Assembly (NCBI RefSeq): GCF_900102425.1
Contig: NZ_FNBT01000007.1
Span: 1 to 64,000, forward strand
Source: Blastococcus aurantiacus
GTDB taxonomy: Bacteria; Actinomycetota; Actinomycetes; Mycobacteriales; Geodermatophilaceae
Length of the DNA stretch: 64,000 nt
Direction of reading: 5' to 3'
This document shows, piece after piece, positions 44,330 to 53,330 of this stretch. The notes under the pieces were generated by a model. The model was not told where the DNA came from. It saw only the letters and a list, made by a program, of their open reading frames with translations, and did not search any database. A program made the position numbers and the translations under genes. Position 1 is the stretch's first letter; each line of letters starts with the position of its first letter.

Positions 44330-45484
44330 GTGCGTTTCTCGGTCAAGACGGGCGCGCCCCTGCTCGCCATGGCGCTGGCGCTCACCGCCTGCGGCACCTC
44401 GGGCGGCGACGACGAGGAGGCCTCGGGCGGCGGCGGCGAGGCCGGCACCTGCGAGGACGTCTCCCTCGGCTACTTCGGGGCCCTGACCGGCTCCGCGGCC
44501 AACCTGGGCATCAACATCCGCAACGGCGTCGAGCTCGCTGTGGACCAGTTCAACGAGGAGAACGCCGACTGCCAGGTGGGCCTGGAGGAGTACGACTCCC
44601 AGGGTTCGCCCGACCAGGCCACCGGCCTGGCCACGCAGGCCATCGGCGACGAGACGGTCATCGGCATCGTCGGCCCCGCGTTCTCGGGTGAGTCCGAGAC
44701 CGCCGGCCCGATCTTCGCGGAGGAGGGCCTGCCCACCATCACCGCGTCGGCCACCAACCCCACCCTCGCCGAGAACGGCTGGGACACCTTCCAGCGCATC
44801 CTCGGCAACGACGCCAGCCAGGGCCCGGCGGCCGCGTCGTACATCAGCGACGTGCTGCAGAGCCAGAGCGTCTTCGTCGTCGACGACGCCTCGGCCTACG
44901 GCAAGGGCCTCGCGGACATCGTCAACGAGGAGCTCGGTGACGTCGTCGTGGGCGACGACACCATCCAGACCGGTCAGACGGACTTCTCCGCGACCGTGAC
45001 GGCGATCCGCAGCTCCAACGCCGAGGCCGTCTTCTTCGGCGGGTACTACGCCGAGGCCGGTCTGCTGGTGCAGCAGATGCGCGCTGGCGGCGTCGAGGCG
45101 ACGTTCGTCGTCGCGGACGGCGTGAAGGACCCCGGCTTCATCGAGGCCGCCGGTGACGCCGCCGAGGGCACGATCATCACCTGCCCCTGCCTCCCCCCGG
45201 AGGAGAGCCAGGAGTTCTTCGACGCCTACCAGGAGGCCTACGACACCGCTCCGGCCACCTACTCGGCCGAGGCCTACGACGCCGCCAACGTGTTCCTCGA
45301 GGGCATCCTCGAGGGCAACACCGACCGCGAGTCGCTGCTCGAGTGGGTCAACGACTACGAGGGTGAGCAGACCACCAAGACCGTGAAGTTCGACGAGACG
45401 GGCGAGGTCGAGAACATCTCCGTCTGGGCCTACAAGGTGGTGAACGGCGAGATCGTCGCCGACCAGGAGATCGAGACCGACTGA
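44330..45484 (+). CDS. livJ: Branched-chain amino acid ABC transporter, substrate-binding lipoprotein
   Basis: A 384-residue lipoprotein with signal VRFSVKTGAPLLAMALALTAC; the lipobox L-T-A-C puts the modified Cys at 21. It is followed by a Gly/Glu-rich linker, then a type I periplasmic fold: VSLGYFGALTGSAANLGINIRNGVELAVDQFN, DETVIGIVGPAFSGESETAGPIF, ATNPTLAENGWDTFQRIL, FVVDDASAYGKGLADIV and AYDAANVFLEGI. It feeds leucine/isoleucine/valine-type ligands to LivHMGF, although the ligand is not proved. GTG start after RBS ggagga. A strong hairpin separates it from livH, which should allow higher expression. Confidence 0.9.
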   Translation: MRFSVKTGAPLLAMALALTACGTSGGDDEEASGGGGEAGTCEDVSLGYFGALTGSAANLGINIRNGVELAVDQFNEENADCQVGLEEYDSQGSPDQATGLATQAIGDETVIGIVGPAFSGESETAGPIFAEEGLPTITASATNPTLAENGWDTFQRILGNDASQGPAAASYISDVLQSQSVFVVDDASAYGKGLADIVNEELGDVVVGDDTIQTGQTDFSATVTAIRSSNAEAVFFGGYYAEAGLLVQQMRAGGVEATFVVADGVKDPGFIEAAGDAAEGTIITCPCLPPEESQEFFDAYQEAYDTAPATYSAEAYDAANVFLEGILEGNTDRESLLEWVNDYEGEQTTKTVKFDETGEVENISVWAYKVVNGEIVADQEIETD

Positions 45485-45505
45485 TCTCCGTCTGACCCAC
45501 CAGGG

Positions 45506-45542
45506 CGCGGCCGGGCCCCCTCGCTGAGGGGACCCGGCCGCG
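45506..45542 (+). terminator. Intercistronic hairpin between livJ and livH
   Basis: CGCGGCCGGG (45506-45515) pairs with CCCGGCCGCG (45533-45542), continued by CCCCTC/GAGGGG after a single C-A mismatch, with a GCT loop. It is a partial terminator or 3'-end protector. Confidence 0.75.
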
Positions 45543-45567
45543 TCGCCACCTGCAACCCGGAGACCTC

Positions 45568-46557
45568 GTGTCCTTCCTGATCGACAACTTCGTCGAGCTG
45601 ACCGTCACCGGTCTCGTGCTCGGCGCCGTCTACGGCCTCGTGGCCCTCGGCTACACGCTGGTCTACGGCGTGCTCCAGCTGATCAACTTCGCCCACTCCG
45701 AAGTCTGGATGTTCGGCAGCTTCGCCGCGGTCTGGGTGACCGTGGCCCTCGGCGTCGCCCCCGGCAGCGCGCTGCCGGTCGTCATCGGCGTCCTGCTGCT
45801 GGCGCTCCTGGCCGCCATGACCGTCAGCGGTGGCGTCGCCCTCCTCCTGGAGCGCGTGGCCTACCGCCGGCTCATCCGCCTGGACGCCCCCAAGCTCGTC
45901 GCGCTCATCAGCGCCATCGGCGCCAGCTTCGCGCTGGCCGAGATCATGGGCCTGCGCGACCGCGTGGCCGGCTGGTTCGGACTGCGCGACACCCTCGACC
46001 CCTACGTCCGCTCGGCGCGCGACAACACCCGCTTCCAGAACCCCCTCGAGACCGAGGGCGTGTTCACGGTGGGCGGCTACACCGTCAGCAACGTCGACAT
46101 CATCATCATCGTCAGCGCCATCCTGATGATGGTGGCGCTCGACCAGTTCATCCGCCGCACCCGTACCGGCCGGGGCATCCGCGCGGTCGCGCAGGACTCC
46201 GAGGCCGCGGCGCTCATGGGCGTCAACCGCAACCGGATCATCCGCGCGACGTTCCTCGTCGGCGGCATCATGGCCGGCGCCGCGGCGCTGCTGTACCTGA
46301 TGCGCTTCGGCGTCACCCGCTGGAACGCCGGGTTCCTGCTCGGCGTGAAGGCGTTCACCGCTGCCGTCCTCGGAGGTATCGGCAACGTGCGCGGCGCGCT
46401 GCTGGGCGGGTTCATCCTCGGCCTGGCGGAGAACTACGGTTCGGCACTGATCGGATCGGAGTGGCGCGACGTCGTCGCGTTCCTGCTGCTGGTCGTCATC
46501 CTGCTGTTCCGGCCCACCGGCCTGCTCGGCGAGAGCCTGGGGAGGGCGCGCGCATGA
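45568..46557 (+). CDS. livH: Branched-chain amino acid ABC permease LivH
   Basis: A 329-residue integral membrane permease. It has VTGLVLGAVYGLVALGYTLVYGVLQLINFAHSEVWM, the standard LivH opening, then multiple hydrophobic segments and the cytosolic EAA-like loop RGIRAVAQDSEAAALMGVNRNRIIRATF, ending FRPTGLLGESLGRARA. Its insert between segments (FGLRDTLDPYVRSARDNTRF) is a periplasmic loop. GTG at 45568. ATGA overlap with livM. Confidence 0.93.
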   Translation: MSFLIDNFVELTVTGLVLGAVYGLVALGYTLVYGVLQLINFAHSEVWMFGSFAAVWVTVALGVAPGSALPVVIGVLLLALLAAMTVSGGVALLLERVAYRRLIRLDAPKLVALISAIGASFALAEIMGLRDRVAGWFGLRDTLDPYVRSARDNTRFQNPLETEGVFTVGGYTVSNVDIIIIVSAILMMVALDQFIRRTRTGRGIRAVAQDSEAAALMGVNRNRIIRATFLVGGIMAGAAALLYLMRFGVTRWNAGFLLGVKAFTAAVLGGIGNVRGALLGGFILGLAENYGSALIGSEWRDVVAFLLLVVILLFRPTGLLGESLGRARA

Positions 46558-47741
46558 CCGAGGGAAAGGCTTCCCCCGACACCGAACCCGCCTCGGCGCG
46601 CTCCATGGCGTGGGGCCCGCGGCTCGGCTGGGACCGCGGTGCGCTGGCGCGCCGCGTGACGGCACTGCCCAGGCCGGTGAAGTGGGCCCTGATCGGGCTG
46701 GTGGTGGTGCTGCTCTACGCGCTGCCGCTGCTGGAGATCCCGATCGTCAGCACCCCCGACACGGACTTCGGTGGAGTGCTGTTCACGGTGGCCAGCTACG
46801 TGCTGGTGGCCCTGGGGCTCAACATCGTCCTCGGGTACGCCGGCCTGCTCGACCTCGGCTACGTCGGCTTCTACGCCATCGGCGCCTACACGGTCGCGGT
46901 GCTGGGATCGCTGCAGGCGCAGCTGTCCTGGTGGCTGCTCATCCCGCTGGCGGTCGTCCTGACGACGATCTCCGGCATCCTGCTGGGTGCGCCGACCCTG
47001 CGCGTGCGCGGGGACTACCTCGCGATCGTGACGCTCGGGTTCGGCGAGATCATCCGTCTGACGGCGCTGAACACCGAGTGGCTCGGTGCGGCGAAGGGGA
47101 TCACCGGCGTGCCGCGCCCGCCGAGCGTCGAGCTGTTCGAGGTTCCGCACCTCAAGTGGGAGGGCGCCACGGCGGTCGTCGACCTCGACGACACGACGAG
47201 GTTCCTGTTCTTCGGCGTGGCCGACCAGACGCCGTACTACTGGCTGACGCTCACGGTCATCTTCCTCGTGCTCGGGGCCGACCGGATGCTGCGGCTGTCC
47301 CGGATCGGTCGCGGCTGGGAGGCGACGCGGGAGGACGAGGACGCCGCCGAGCTCATGGGCGTCCCGACGTTCAAGTTCAAGCTGCTGGCCTTCGCCTGCG
47401 GCGCGTTCATCGGCGGGCTCTCGGGCGCCCTGTTCGCCTCGCGCCAGGGGTTCATCAACCCCGAGTCCTTCCTGCTGCTGCTGAGCATCCTGTTCGTCGC
47501 CGCCGTCGTCGTCGGCGGTGCCGGCAACCGCTGGGGCGTGATCCTGGGCGCGGTCGTCGTGGCCTACCTGCCCGAGCGGTTCCGCGGGTTCGAGGAGTGG
47601 CGCTTGCTGGTCTTCGGCCTCGCGCTGCTGCTGCTGGCCAACTTCCGCCCGCAGGGCCTGATCCCGCCGAGGCGCGCCAAGCGCGCGCAGGCCGTCGACG
47701 AGCAACTCGAGGCCCTCGAGGAGGGAACCGCCCGTGCCTAG
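46554..47741 (+). CDS. livM: Branched-chain amino acid ABC permease LivM
   Basis: A 395-residue permease, partner of LivH. A cytosolic N-terminus of about 45 residues is followed by membrane segments. The region YVLVALGLNIVLGYAGLLDLGYVGFYAIGAYT and GAPTLRVRGDYLAIVTLGFGEIIRL are hallmarks of LivM. The EAA-like loop is GWEATREDEDAAELMGVPTFKFKLLAF. FRPQGLIPPRRAKRA ends the membrane part. Coupled to livH (ATGA) and overlapping livG by 8 bp. Confidence 0.93.
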   Translation: MTEGKASPDTEPASARSMAWGPRLGWDRGALARRVTALPRPVKWALIGLVVVLLYALPLLEIPIVSTPDTDFGGVLFTVASYVLVALGLNIVLGYAGLLDLGYVGFYAIGAYTVAVLGSLQAQLSWWLLIPLAVVLTTISGILLGAPTLRVRGDYLAIVTLGFGEIIRLTALNTEWLGAAKGITGVPRPPSVELFEVPHLKWEGATAVVDLDDTTRFLFFGVADQTPYYWLTLTVIFLVLGADRMLRLSRIGRGWEATREDEDAAELMGVPTFKFKLLAFACGAFIGGLSGALFASRQGFINPESFLLLLSILFVAAVVVGGAGNRWGVILGAVVVAYLPERFRGFEEWRLLVFGLALLLLANFRPQGLIPPRRAKRAQAVDEQLEALEEGTARA

Positions 47742-48579
47742 CACCTCCGTCTCGGAGCAGCCCGTCACCCGCAACGGGGCGGCGCTGCTGTCGCTCGACG
47801 ACGTCAGCATCCAGTTCGGTGGCCTCAAGGCGCTGGACGGGGTGAGCTTCGACGTGCGCGAGGGCGAGATCCTCGGGCTCATCGGACCCAACGGCGCCGG
47901 CAAGACGACCTGCTTCAACGTGATGACCGGCGTCTACCAGCCCACCTCCGGTGAGGTCCGCTTCGCAGGGGAGCCGCTGGGTCGGCGCAAGCGCTTCGCC
48001 ATCACCCGGTTGGGGATCGCGCGCACGTTCCAGAACATCCGGCTGTTCGGCAACATGACGGCGCTGGAGAACGTGCTCGTCGGCGCCGACGCGCACCACC
48101 GCACCAACGTCATCGACGCGCTGGTCCGGTCGCCCCGGCACCGCCGCGAGGAGCGCGAGGGCGAGGAGACCGCCCGCGAGGTCATGAAGTTCCTCGGTCT
48201 GGAGCGGCGGGCCGACGAGCTCGCCCGCAACCTCTCCTACGGCGAGCAGCGCCGGCTGGAGATCGCCCGGGCCATGGCGACCAAGCCGCGGCTGCTGTGC
48301 CTGGACGAGCCGGCCGCCGGCTTCAACCCCGCGGAGAAGGCCCAGCTCATGGACCTGATCCGGCGGATCCGCGACGTTCGCGGGCTCACCGTGCTCCTCA
48401 TCGAGCACGACATGGGTCTGGTCATGGGCGTCAGCGACCGGGTGGCCGTGCTGGAGTTCGGCCGCAAGATCGCCGAGGGGGCACCCGTCGACGTCCGCAA
48501 CGACCCGGCGGTCATCGCCGCCTATCTCGGCACCGAGGCCGACGACGCCGGCGAATTCGACCAGGAGGGGGATCTCTGA
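47734..48579 (+). CDS. livG: Branched-chain amino acid ABC ATPase LivG
   Basis: A 281-residue ATP-binding subunit. Walker A is GPNGAGKTT, followed by the LivG-type insertion GITRLGIARTFQNIRLFGNMTALENVLVG, signature LSYGEQRRLEIARAMA, Walker B LLCLDEPAAGFNP and the H-loop LIEHDMGLVMGVSDRV. The signature LSYGEQ is the normal LivG form. GTG at 47734, within the end of livM; stop overlaps livF start by one base. Confidence 0.95.
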   Translation: MPSTSVSEQPVTRNGAALLSLDDVSIQFGGLKALDGVSFDVREGEILGLIGPNGAGKTTCFNVMTGVYQPTSGEVRFAGEPLGRRKRFAITRLGIARTFQNIRLFGNMTALENVLVGADAHHRTNVIDALVRSPRHRREEREGEETAREVMKFLGLERRADELARNLSYGEQRRLEIARAMATKPRLLCLDEPAAGFNPAEKAQLMDLIRRIRDVRGLTVLLIEHDMGLVMGVSDRVAVLEFGRKIAEGAPVDVRNDPAVIAAYLGTEADDAGEFDQEGDL

Positions 48580-49295
48580 TGCTGCTCGAGGTCGAGGGCC
48601 TGTGCGTCAACTACGGGCGCATCGAGGCGATCCGCGACATCACGTTCAGCGTCGAGCAGGGGTCGATGGTCACCCTCATCGGCGCGAACGGCGCGGGCAA
48701 GACGACGACGCTGAAGACCCTCTCGGGCCTGCGCAAGGTCCGGGCCGGCGCCGTCCGGTTCCAGGGCAAGGACATCACCCACATGGCCTCGCACGAGCGG
48801 GTGCCCCTGGGCATCAGCCAGTCGCCCGAGGGGCGGCGCATCTTCCCGGGCATGAGCGTGGTCGAGAACCTCGACATGGGCGCCTACTCGCGGGCCGACC
48901 GGGCCAAGACGCGGACGGCGGACCTGGAGAGGGTCTTCGGGCTGTTCCCGCGGCTGCACGAGCGGCGGGACCAGCTGGCCGGGACGATGTCCGGCGGCGA
49001 GCAGCAGATGCTGGCCATCGGGCGCGCGCTGATGTCCCGGCCGACGCTGCTGCTGCTCGACGAGCCGTCGATGGGGCTGGCTCCGAAGCTGATCCAGCAG
49101 ATCTTCTCGATCATCATCGACATCCGGGAGCAGGGCACCACCGTCCTGCTGGTCGAGCAGAACGCCGCGCAGGCGCTGAAGATCGCCGACAGGGCCTACA
49201 TCCTGGAGACCGGCGAGGTGGTCCGCACCGGCACCGGCCGGGAGCTGGCCGCGGACGACAGCGTGCGGGCTGCCTACCTCGGCGGCGACGTCTGA
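48579..49295 (+). CDS. livF: Branched-chain amino acid ABC ATPase LivF
   Basis: A 238-residue second ATPase. LLEVEGLCVNYGRIEAIRDI is followed by Walker A GANGAGKTTTLKTLSGL, Q-loop ISQSPEGRRIFPGMSV, signature MSGGEQQMLAIGRALM, Walker B LLLLDEPSMGLAP and LLVEQNAAQALKIADRAYILETGE. All match LivF. It is the last gene of the livJHMGF operon; a strong hairpin lies 19 bp after its stop. Start ATG 48579 in a TGATG overlap. Confidence 0.95.
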   Translation: MLLEVEGLCVNYGRIEAIRDITFSVEQGSMVTLIGANGAGKTTTLKTLSGLRKVRAGAVRFQGKDITHMASHERVPLGISQSPEGRRIFPGMSVVENLDMGAYSRADRAKTRTADLERVFGLFPRLHERRDQLAGTMSGGEQQMLAIGRALMSRPTLLLLDEPSMGLAPKLIQQIFSIIIDIREQGTTVLLVEQNAAQALKIADRAYILETGEVVRTGTGRELAADDSVRAAYLGGDV

Positions 49296-49314
49296 CCGGC
49301 TGACGCAGCACCTC

Positions 49315-49356
49315 CACCGGGGCCCGGGCGTCGATCACGACACCCGGGCCCCGGTG
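49315..49356 (+). terminator. Strong hairpin after livF
   Basis: A 19-bp stem with one mismatch: CACCGGGGCCCGGGCGTCG (49315-49333) and its complement at 49338-49356, 4-nt loop. Likely terminator of the liv operon. Confidence 0.75.
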
Positions 49357-49503
49357 CGTCCGGCCGGGCGCCCCGGAGCCGGTTGCTCACCGTGCGGTCG
49401 CATCTCGCACCGCGCGTCCCGTCCGTCACAGCGGGCGGCGCGTCGTCGCTACCGGTTGTGCACAACGGTGCACCCTGCGCTCAACTCGTAGGGGGAGGAA
49501 GCT

Positions 49504-50121
49504 GTGCCCGGGTCTGCAGCGCGGTCCAAGGTCGTCACGCGGGTGGCTCGTCCCGTGGACCTGCCCGTCGTCCTGGAACTGGTCCGCCAGCACCGGGTCG
49601 AGTCGCACATCGAGGAGGTGCTGACCGGGCACCCGCCGGTGCACGCGGCCGGTGCCGGCTTCCGCCGGTTGCTCGACGACCCGGGCCACCGCGTCGTGCT
49701 GGCCGTCCTGCCCACCGACGACGGCGAGATCGGTGTGGGCCTCTCGGTGCTCGGCCTGGACCCGCTGTCCCTCGTGCTCGGGACGCCGCAGGTCACGGTG
49801 GACACCTTCGTGGTGCACCGCGAGCACCGGAGGTCCGGTGTGGGAGCGGCGCTGCTGGCGGCGGCACTGGCCTACGCGGCCGAGAACGGGGCCTCCTACG
49901 TCGTCGCCGCGGTGACCCAGGAGGCCGACCGCCAGCGCTTCTTCGCCCGCATGGGCTTCGCGCCGCTGACCACGCGGCGCATCGCGTCGGTGCACACGCT
50001 GGGCCGCTCCCTCGCGGCGTGGCAGCGGCGGCGGCTGGGGATCATCCCGCTGTCGCGCCGGGTGACCGGCGTCGGCCGCCGACGCGTGCCGCCGCTGCCG
50101 TCGGCTACTGCCGGTCGCTGA
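49504..50121 (+). CDS. GNAT family N-acetyltransferase
   Basis: A 205-residue protein. The acetyl-CoA motif is VDTFVVHREHRRSGVGAALLAAALAYAAENGASYVVAAVT, in which HRRSGVGAAL is the R-x-x-G-x-G/A loop, and RQRFFARMGFAPLTTRR is the following beta-bulge region. The C-terminal 45 residues are basic. The substrate is unknown. GTG at 49504 after RBS ggaggaa. The 3' end overlaps the thioesterase gene's 3' end by 17 bp (convergent). Confidence 0.82.
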   Translation: MPGSAARSKVVTRVARPVDLPVVLELVRQHRVESHIEEVLTGHPPVHAAGAGFRRLLDDPGHRVVLAVLPTDDGEIGVGLSVLGLDPLSLVLGTPQVTVDTFVVHREHRRSGVGAALLAAALAYAAENGASYVVAAVTQEADRQRFFARMGFAPLTTRRIASVHTLGRSLAAWQRRRLGIIPLSRRVTGVGRRRVPPLPSATAGR

Positions 50122-50515
50122 GGGTCATGCAGGTGAGCCGGGCGGTCGCGGTCGTCCGGCCGGCGTCGTCGGTGACCTCGATGAGGAAGGTCGACAGCGT
50201 GCGGCCGCGGCGCACCGGCGTGCAGACCGCCGTCACCGTGCCGGAGGTCGCCGCCCGCAGGTAGCTGGCGTTCAGCTCGATGCCGACGACCTGCTTGCCG
50301 GGTCCGGCGCCGACGGCAGCCGCCACCGAGCCGATGGTCTCCACCAGGGCGCAGGTCGCCCCTCCGTGCAGCAGGCCGAAGGGCTGCTCGTTGCCGGCGA
50401 CAGGCATGGTCGCGACCAGCCGGTCGGGGTCGAAGTCGACGACCTCGATGCCGAGCTTGTCGTCCAGCGGGCTCCGCATGCTGCCGGACAGCCATTCGGG
50501 GGGTGCAGTGGTCAC
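50105..50515 (-). CDS. PaaI-type hotdog thioesterase
   Basis: A 136-residue single-hotdog protein: LGIEVVDFDPDRLVATMPVAGNEQPFGLLHGGATCALVETIGS, with the catalytic HGG-like loop LLHGGATCALVE, then VVGIELNASYLRAA and GRTLSTFLIEV. This is the PaaI/menI family of acyl-CoA thioesterases, often 1,4-dihydroxy-2-naphthoyl-CoA or phenylacetyl-CoA types. The substrate cannot be chosen. GTG start supported by TACGGT 6 nt upstream. Divergent from polA by 65 bp. Confidence 0.88.
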   Translation of the reverse strand: MTTAPPEWLSGSMRSPLDDKLGIEVVDFDPDRLVATMPVAGNEQPFGLLHGGATCALVETIGSVAAAVGAGPGKQVVGIELNASYLRAATSGTVTAVCTPVRRGRTLSTFLIEVTDDAGRTTATARLTCMTLSDRQ

Positions 50516-50521
50516 CCCCGC

Positions 50522-50527
50522 ACCGTA
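50522..50527 (-). promoter_or_regulatory. Candidate leaderless -10 hexamer for thioesterase
   Basis: TACGGT on the reverse strand, 6 nt before the GTG at 50515. Confidence 0.55.
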
Positions 50528-50566
50528 GCCAGCAGACGGCCGACCCCGGGTGTCGGTGCCCGCAAC

Positions 50567-50572
50567 TAGAGT
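50567..50572 (+). promoter_or_regulatory. Candidate -10 hexamer for polA
   Basis: TAGAGT, 8 nt before the ATG at 50581. The spacer contains ggagg, so the start could be leaderless or nearly so. Confidence 0.5.
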
Positions 50573-50580
50573 CGGAGGCG

Positions 50581-53328
50581 ATGTCCGCTCCGGTCTCCAC
50601 CTCCGCGCCCGCCGCCCCCTCGGCTACGGCCCACCCGCCCGCCCCCCGTCCGCGCCTCCTGCTCCTCGACGGGCACTCGCTGGCCTACCGGGCCTTCTTC
50701 GCGCTGCCGGTGGAGAACTTCTCCACGACGACCGGCCAGCCCACCAACGCCGTCTACGGCTTCACGTCGATGCTGATCAACATCCTGCGCGACGAGCAGC
50801 CCACCCACCTCGCCGTGGCGTTCGACGTCGGCCGCAAGACGTTCCGCAGCGAGATCTTCGCCGAGTACAAGGCCAATCGCGCCGAGAGCCCGACGGACTT
50901 CCGCGGGCAGGTCAGCCTCGTGCAGGAGGTGCTGGGCGCGCTGCGCGTCCCGGTGATCACCGCCGAGGGCTACGAGGCCGACGACGTCATCGCCACCCTG
51001 ACGGTGCAGGCGGTCGAGCAGGGCATGGACGTGCTGATCGCCACCGGCGACCGGGACGCCCTGCAACTGGTCAACGAGCACGTCACCGTGCTCTACCCCC
51101 GCAAGGGCGTCTCGGACATGACCCGGTTCACCCCGGAGGCCGTCCAGGAGAAGTACGGCCTGACCCCGACGCAGTACCCGGACTTCGCTGCGCTGCGGGG
51201 CGACCCGAGCGACAACCTGCCCAGCATCCCGAGCGTCGGCGAGAAGACCGCGGCCAAGTGGGTCCGCGAGTACGGGTCCCTCGACGCGCTGGTCGACCAG
51301 GTCGACACCGTCAAGGGCAAGGTCGGCGAGAAGCTGCGCGAGCACCTGTCGTCGGTGATGCAGAACCGCCGGCTCACCGAGCTCGACCGCGCCGTTCCGC
51401 TGGAGATCGGCCCGGAGGACCTCGCGGTGCAGGCGTGGGACCGCAACGAGGTGCACACCCTCTTCGACAACCTGCAGTTCCGCGTGCTGCGCGACCGGCT
51501 CTTCGCCACGCTCACCAGCGCCGAGCCCGAGGTCGAGGGCGGGTTCGAGGTCGACCTCGACGAGCTGGCGCGCGGCGAGCTGGGGGAGTGGCTGGACACC
51601 CACGCACGCGGCCGCACCGGCGTCATCTTCCGTGGCATTTGGGGGCGGGGCACCGGCGAGCTGACCGGCATCGCGCTGGCCGGTGGTGACGACCACGCCA
51701 CCTTCGTCGACCTCGGCCCCGGCCTCGACGTCGCCGACGAGCAGGCGCTGGCCGCCTGGCTGGCCGACCCCGACCGGCCGAAGGTCGTGCACGAGGTCAA
51801 GGGCCCGCTGCTGGCGATCTGGGCGCGCGGCTGGGAGCTGGCGGGGATGGTCAGCGACACCGCGCTGGCCGCCTACCTCGCGCTGCCCGGGCAGCGGTCC
51901 TTCGACCTCGGCGACCTCGCCGTCCGCTACCTGCGACGCGAGCTCAAGGACACCGCCGAGCCCGAGGGCCAGCTGACCCTGGACGGCCTCGGCCCGACGG
52001 AGGACGACGTCGCCCGCGAGGCCGCGCACGCCGACGCGCTGAAGGCCGTGGCCGTCAACGACCTCTCCGACGCCCTGGAGACGGTGCTCGGCTCGAAGGG
52101 TGGCGACGCGCTGCTGGGCGGCATCGAGCTGCCGCTGACCCGGGTGCTGGCCGCCATGGAGTACCGCGGGATCGCCGTCGACCTGGACTTCCTGCACGAC
52201 CTGCAGAAGGAGTTCGCCGACGGCGTCGCCGCGGCCGCCGCCGAGTGCTACGCCGTGATCGGCCGCGAGGTGAACCTCGGCTCGCCCAAGCAGCTGCAGG
52301 CGGTCCTCTTCGACGAGCTGGGCCTGCCGAAGACGAAGAAGAACAAGACCGGGTACACGACCGACGCCGATGCGCTGACCTCGCTGCTCGCCTCGACCGG
52401 CCACCCGTTCCTCGAGCACCTGCTGCGCCACCGCGACGTCACCCGGCTCCGGACCGTCATCGACGGGCTCATCCCGATGGTCGACGACGTCTCGCGGATC
52501 CACACCACGTTCCAGCAGACGATCGCGGCGACCGGCCGGCTCTCCTCGACCGACCCGAACCTGCAGAACATCCCGATCCGCACCGCCGAGGGCCGCCGGA
52601 TCCGACAGGCGTTCGTCGTGGGCCAGGGCTACGAGTCGCTGATGACGGCGGACTACAGCCAGATCGAGATGCGGATCATGGCGCACCTGTCCGGTGACGA
52701 GGGCCTGATCGAGGCCTTCATGTCGGGGGAGGACCTGCACTCCTTCGTCGCCTCCCGTGCCTTCGACATCCCGATCTCCGAGGTCGACCCGGAGATGCGG
52801 CGCCGGATCAAGGCGATGAGCTACGGGCTGGCCTACGGGCTGAGCGCCTACGGGCTGTCGGGGCAGCTGCGCATCTCGGTCGAGGAGGCCCGCGAGCAGA
52901 TGCACGCCTACTTCGAGCGCTTCGGCGGCATCCGCGACTACCTCGACGGCGTGGTCGACGATGCCCGGCAGACCGGCTACACCGAGACCACGCTGGGCCG
53001 GCGGCGCTACCTGCCCGACCTGACCAGCGACAACGGGCAGCGGCGGCAGATGGCCGAGCGCATGGCCCTCAACGCGCCCATCCAGGGCTCGGCGGCCGAC
53101 GTCATCAAGGTCGCGATGCTCAACGTCGAGAAGGCGATCGCCGCCGAGGGTCTCGAGTCCCGGATGCTGCTGCAGGTGCACGACGAACTCGTGCTCGAGG
53201 TGGCGCCGGGGGAGAAGGACGCCCTGGAGACGCTGGTCCGCCGCGAGATGGCCGGCGCCGCCGAGCTGTCGGTGCCCCTGGAGGTGTCGGTCGGCTTCGG
53301 CCGCACCTGGAACGACGCCGCACACTGA
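50581..53328 (+). CDS. polA: DNA polymerase I, proofreading domain degenerate
   Basis: A 915-residue polymerase used in repair and lagging-strand maturation. The N-terminal 5' nuclease has LLLLDGHSLAYRAFFAL, VAFDVGRKTFRSE, EADDVIATL, TGDRDALQL and DPSDNLPSIPSVGEKTA. The middle region keeps the fold but lacks the exonuclease acids: where D-x-E belongs it reads VIFRGIWGRG, and the N-L-K-Y-D motif reads EVKGPLLAI, so it should not proofread, as in mycobacteria. The polymerase has TADYSQIEMRIMAH (Asp691), the finger helix RRRIKAMSYGLAYGLSAYGL and QVHDELVLEV (Asp868-Glu869). ATG 50581 after a TAGAGT hexamer. Confidence 0.96.
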   Translation: MSAPVSTSAPAAPSATAHPPAPRPRLLLLDGHSLAYRAFFALPVENFSTTTGQPTNAVYGFTSMLINILRDEQPTHLAVAFDVGRKTFRSEIFAEYKANRAESPTDFRGQVSLVQEVLGALRVPVITAEGYEADDVIATLTVQAVEQGMDVLIATGDRDALQLVNEHVTVLYPRKGVSDMTRFTPEAVQEKYGLTPTQYPDFAALRGDPSDNLPSIPSVGEKTAAKWVREYGSLDALVDQVDTVKGKVGEKLREHLSSVMQNRRLTELDRAVPLEIGPEDLAVQAWDRNEVHTLFDNLQFRVLRDRLFATLTSAEPEVEGGFEVDLDELARGELGEWLDTHARGRTGVIFRGIWGRGTGELTGIALAGGDDHATFVDLGPGLDVADEQALAAWLADPDRPKVVHEVKGPLLAIWARGWELAGMVSDTALAAYLALPGQRSFDLGDLAVRYLRRELKDTAEPEGQLTLDGLGPTEDDVAREAAHADALKAVAVNDLSDALETVLGSKGGDALLGGIELPLTRVLAAMEYRGIAVDLDFLHDLQKEFADGVAAAAAECYAVIGREVNLGSPKQLQAVLFDELGLPKTKKNKTGYTTDADALTSLLASTGHPFLEHLLRHRDVTRLRTVIDGLIPMVDDVSRIHTTFQQTIAATGRLSSTDPNLQNIPIRTAEGRRIRQAFVVGQGYESLMTADYSQIEMRIMAHLSGDEGLIEAFMSGEDLHSFVASRAFDIPISEVDPEMRRRIKAMSYGLAYGLSAYGLSGQLRISVEEAREQMHAYFERFGGIRDYLDGVVDDARQTGYTETTLGRRRYLPDLTSDNGQRRQMAERMALNAPIQGSAADVIKVAMLNVEKAIAAEGLESRMLLQVHDELVLEVAPGEKDALETLVRREMAGAAELSVPLEVSVGFGRTWNDAAH

Positions 53329-53330
53329 GG

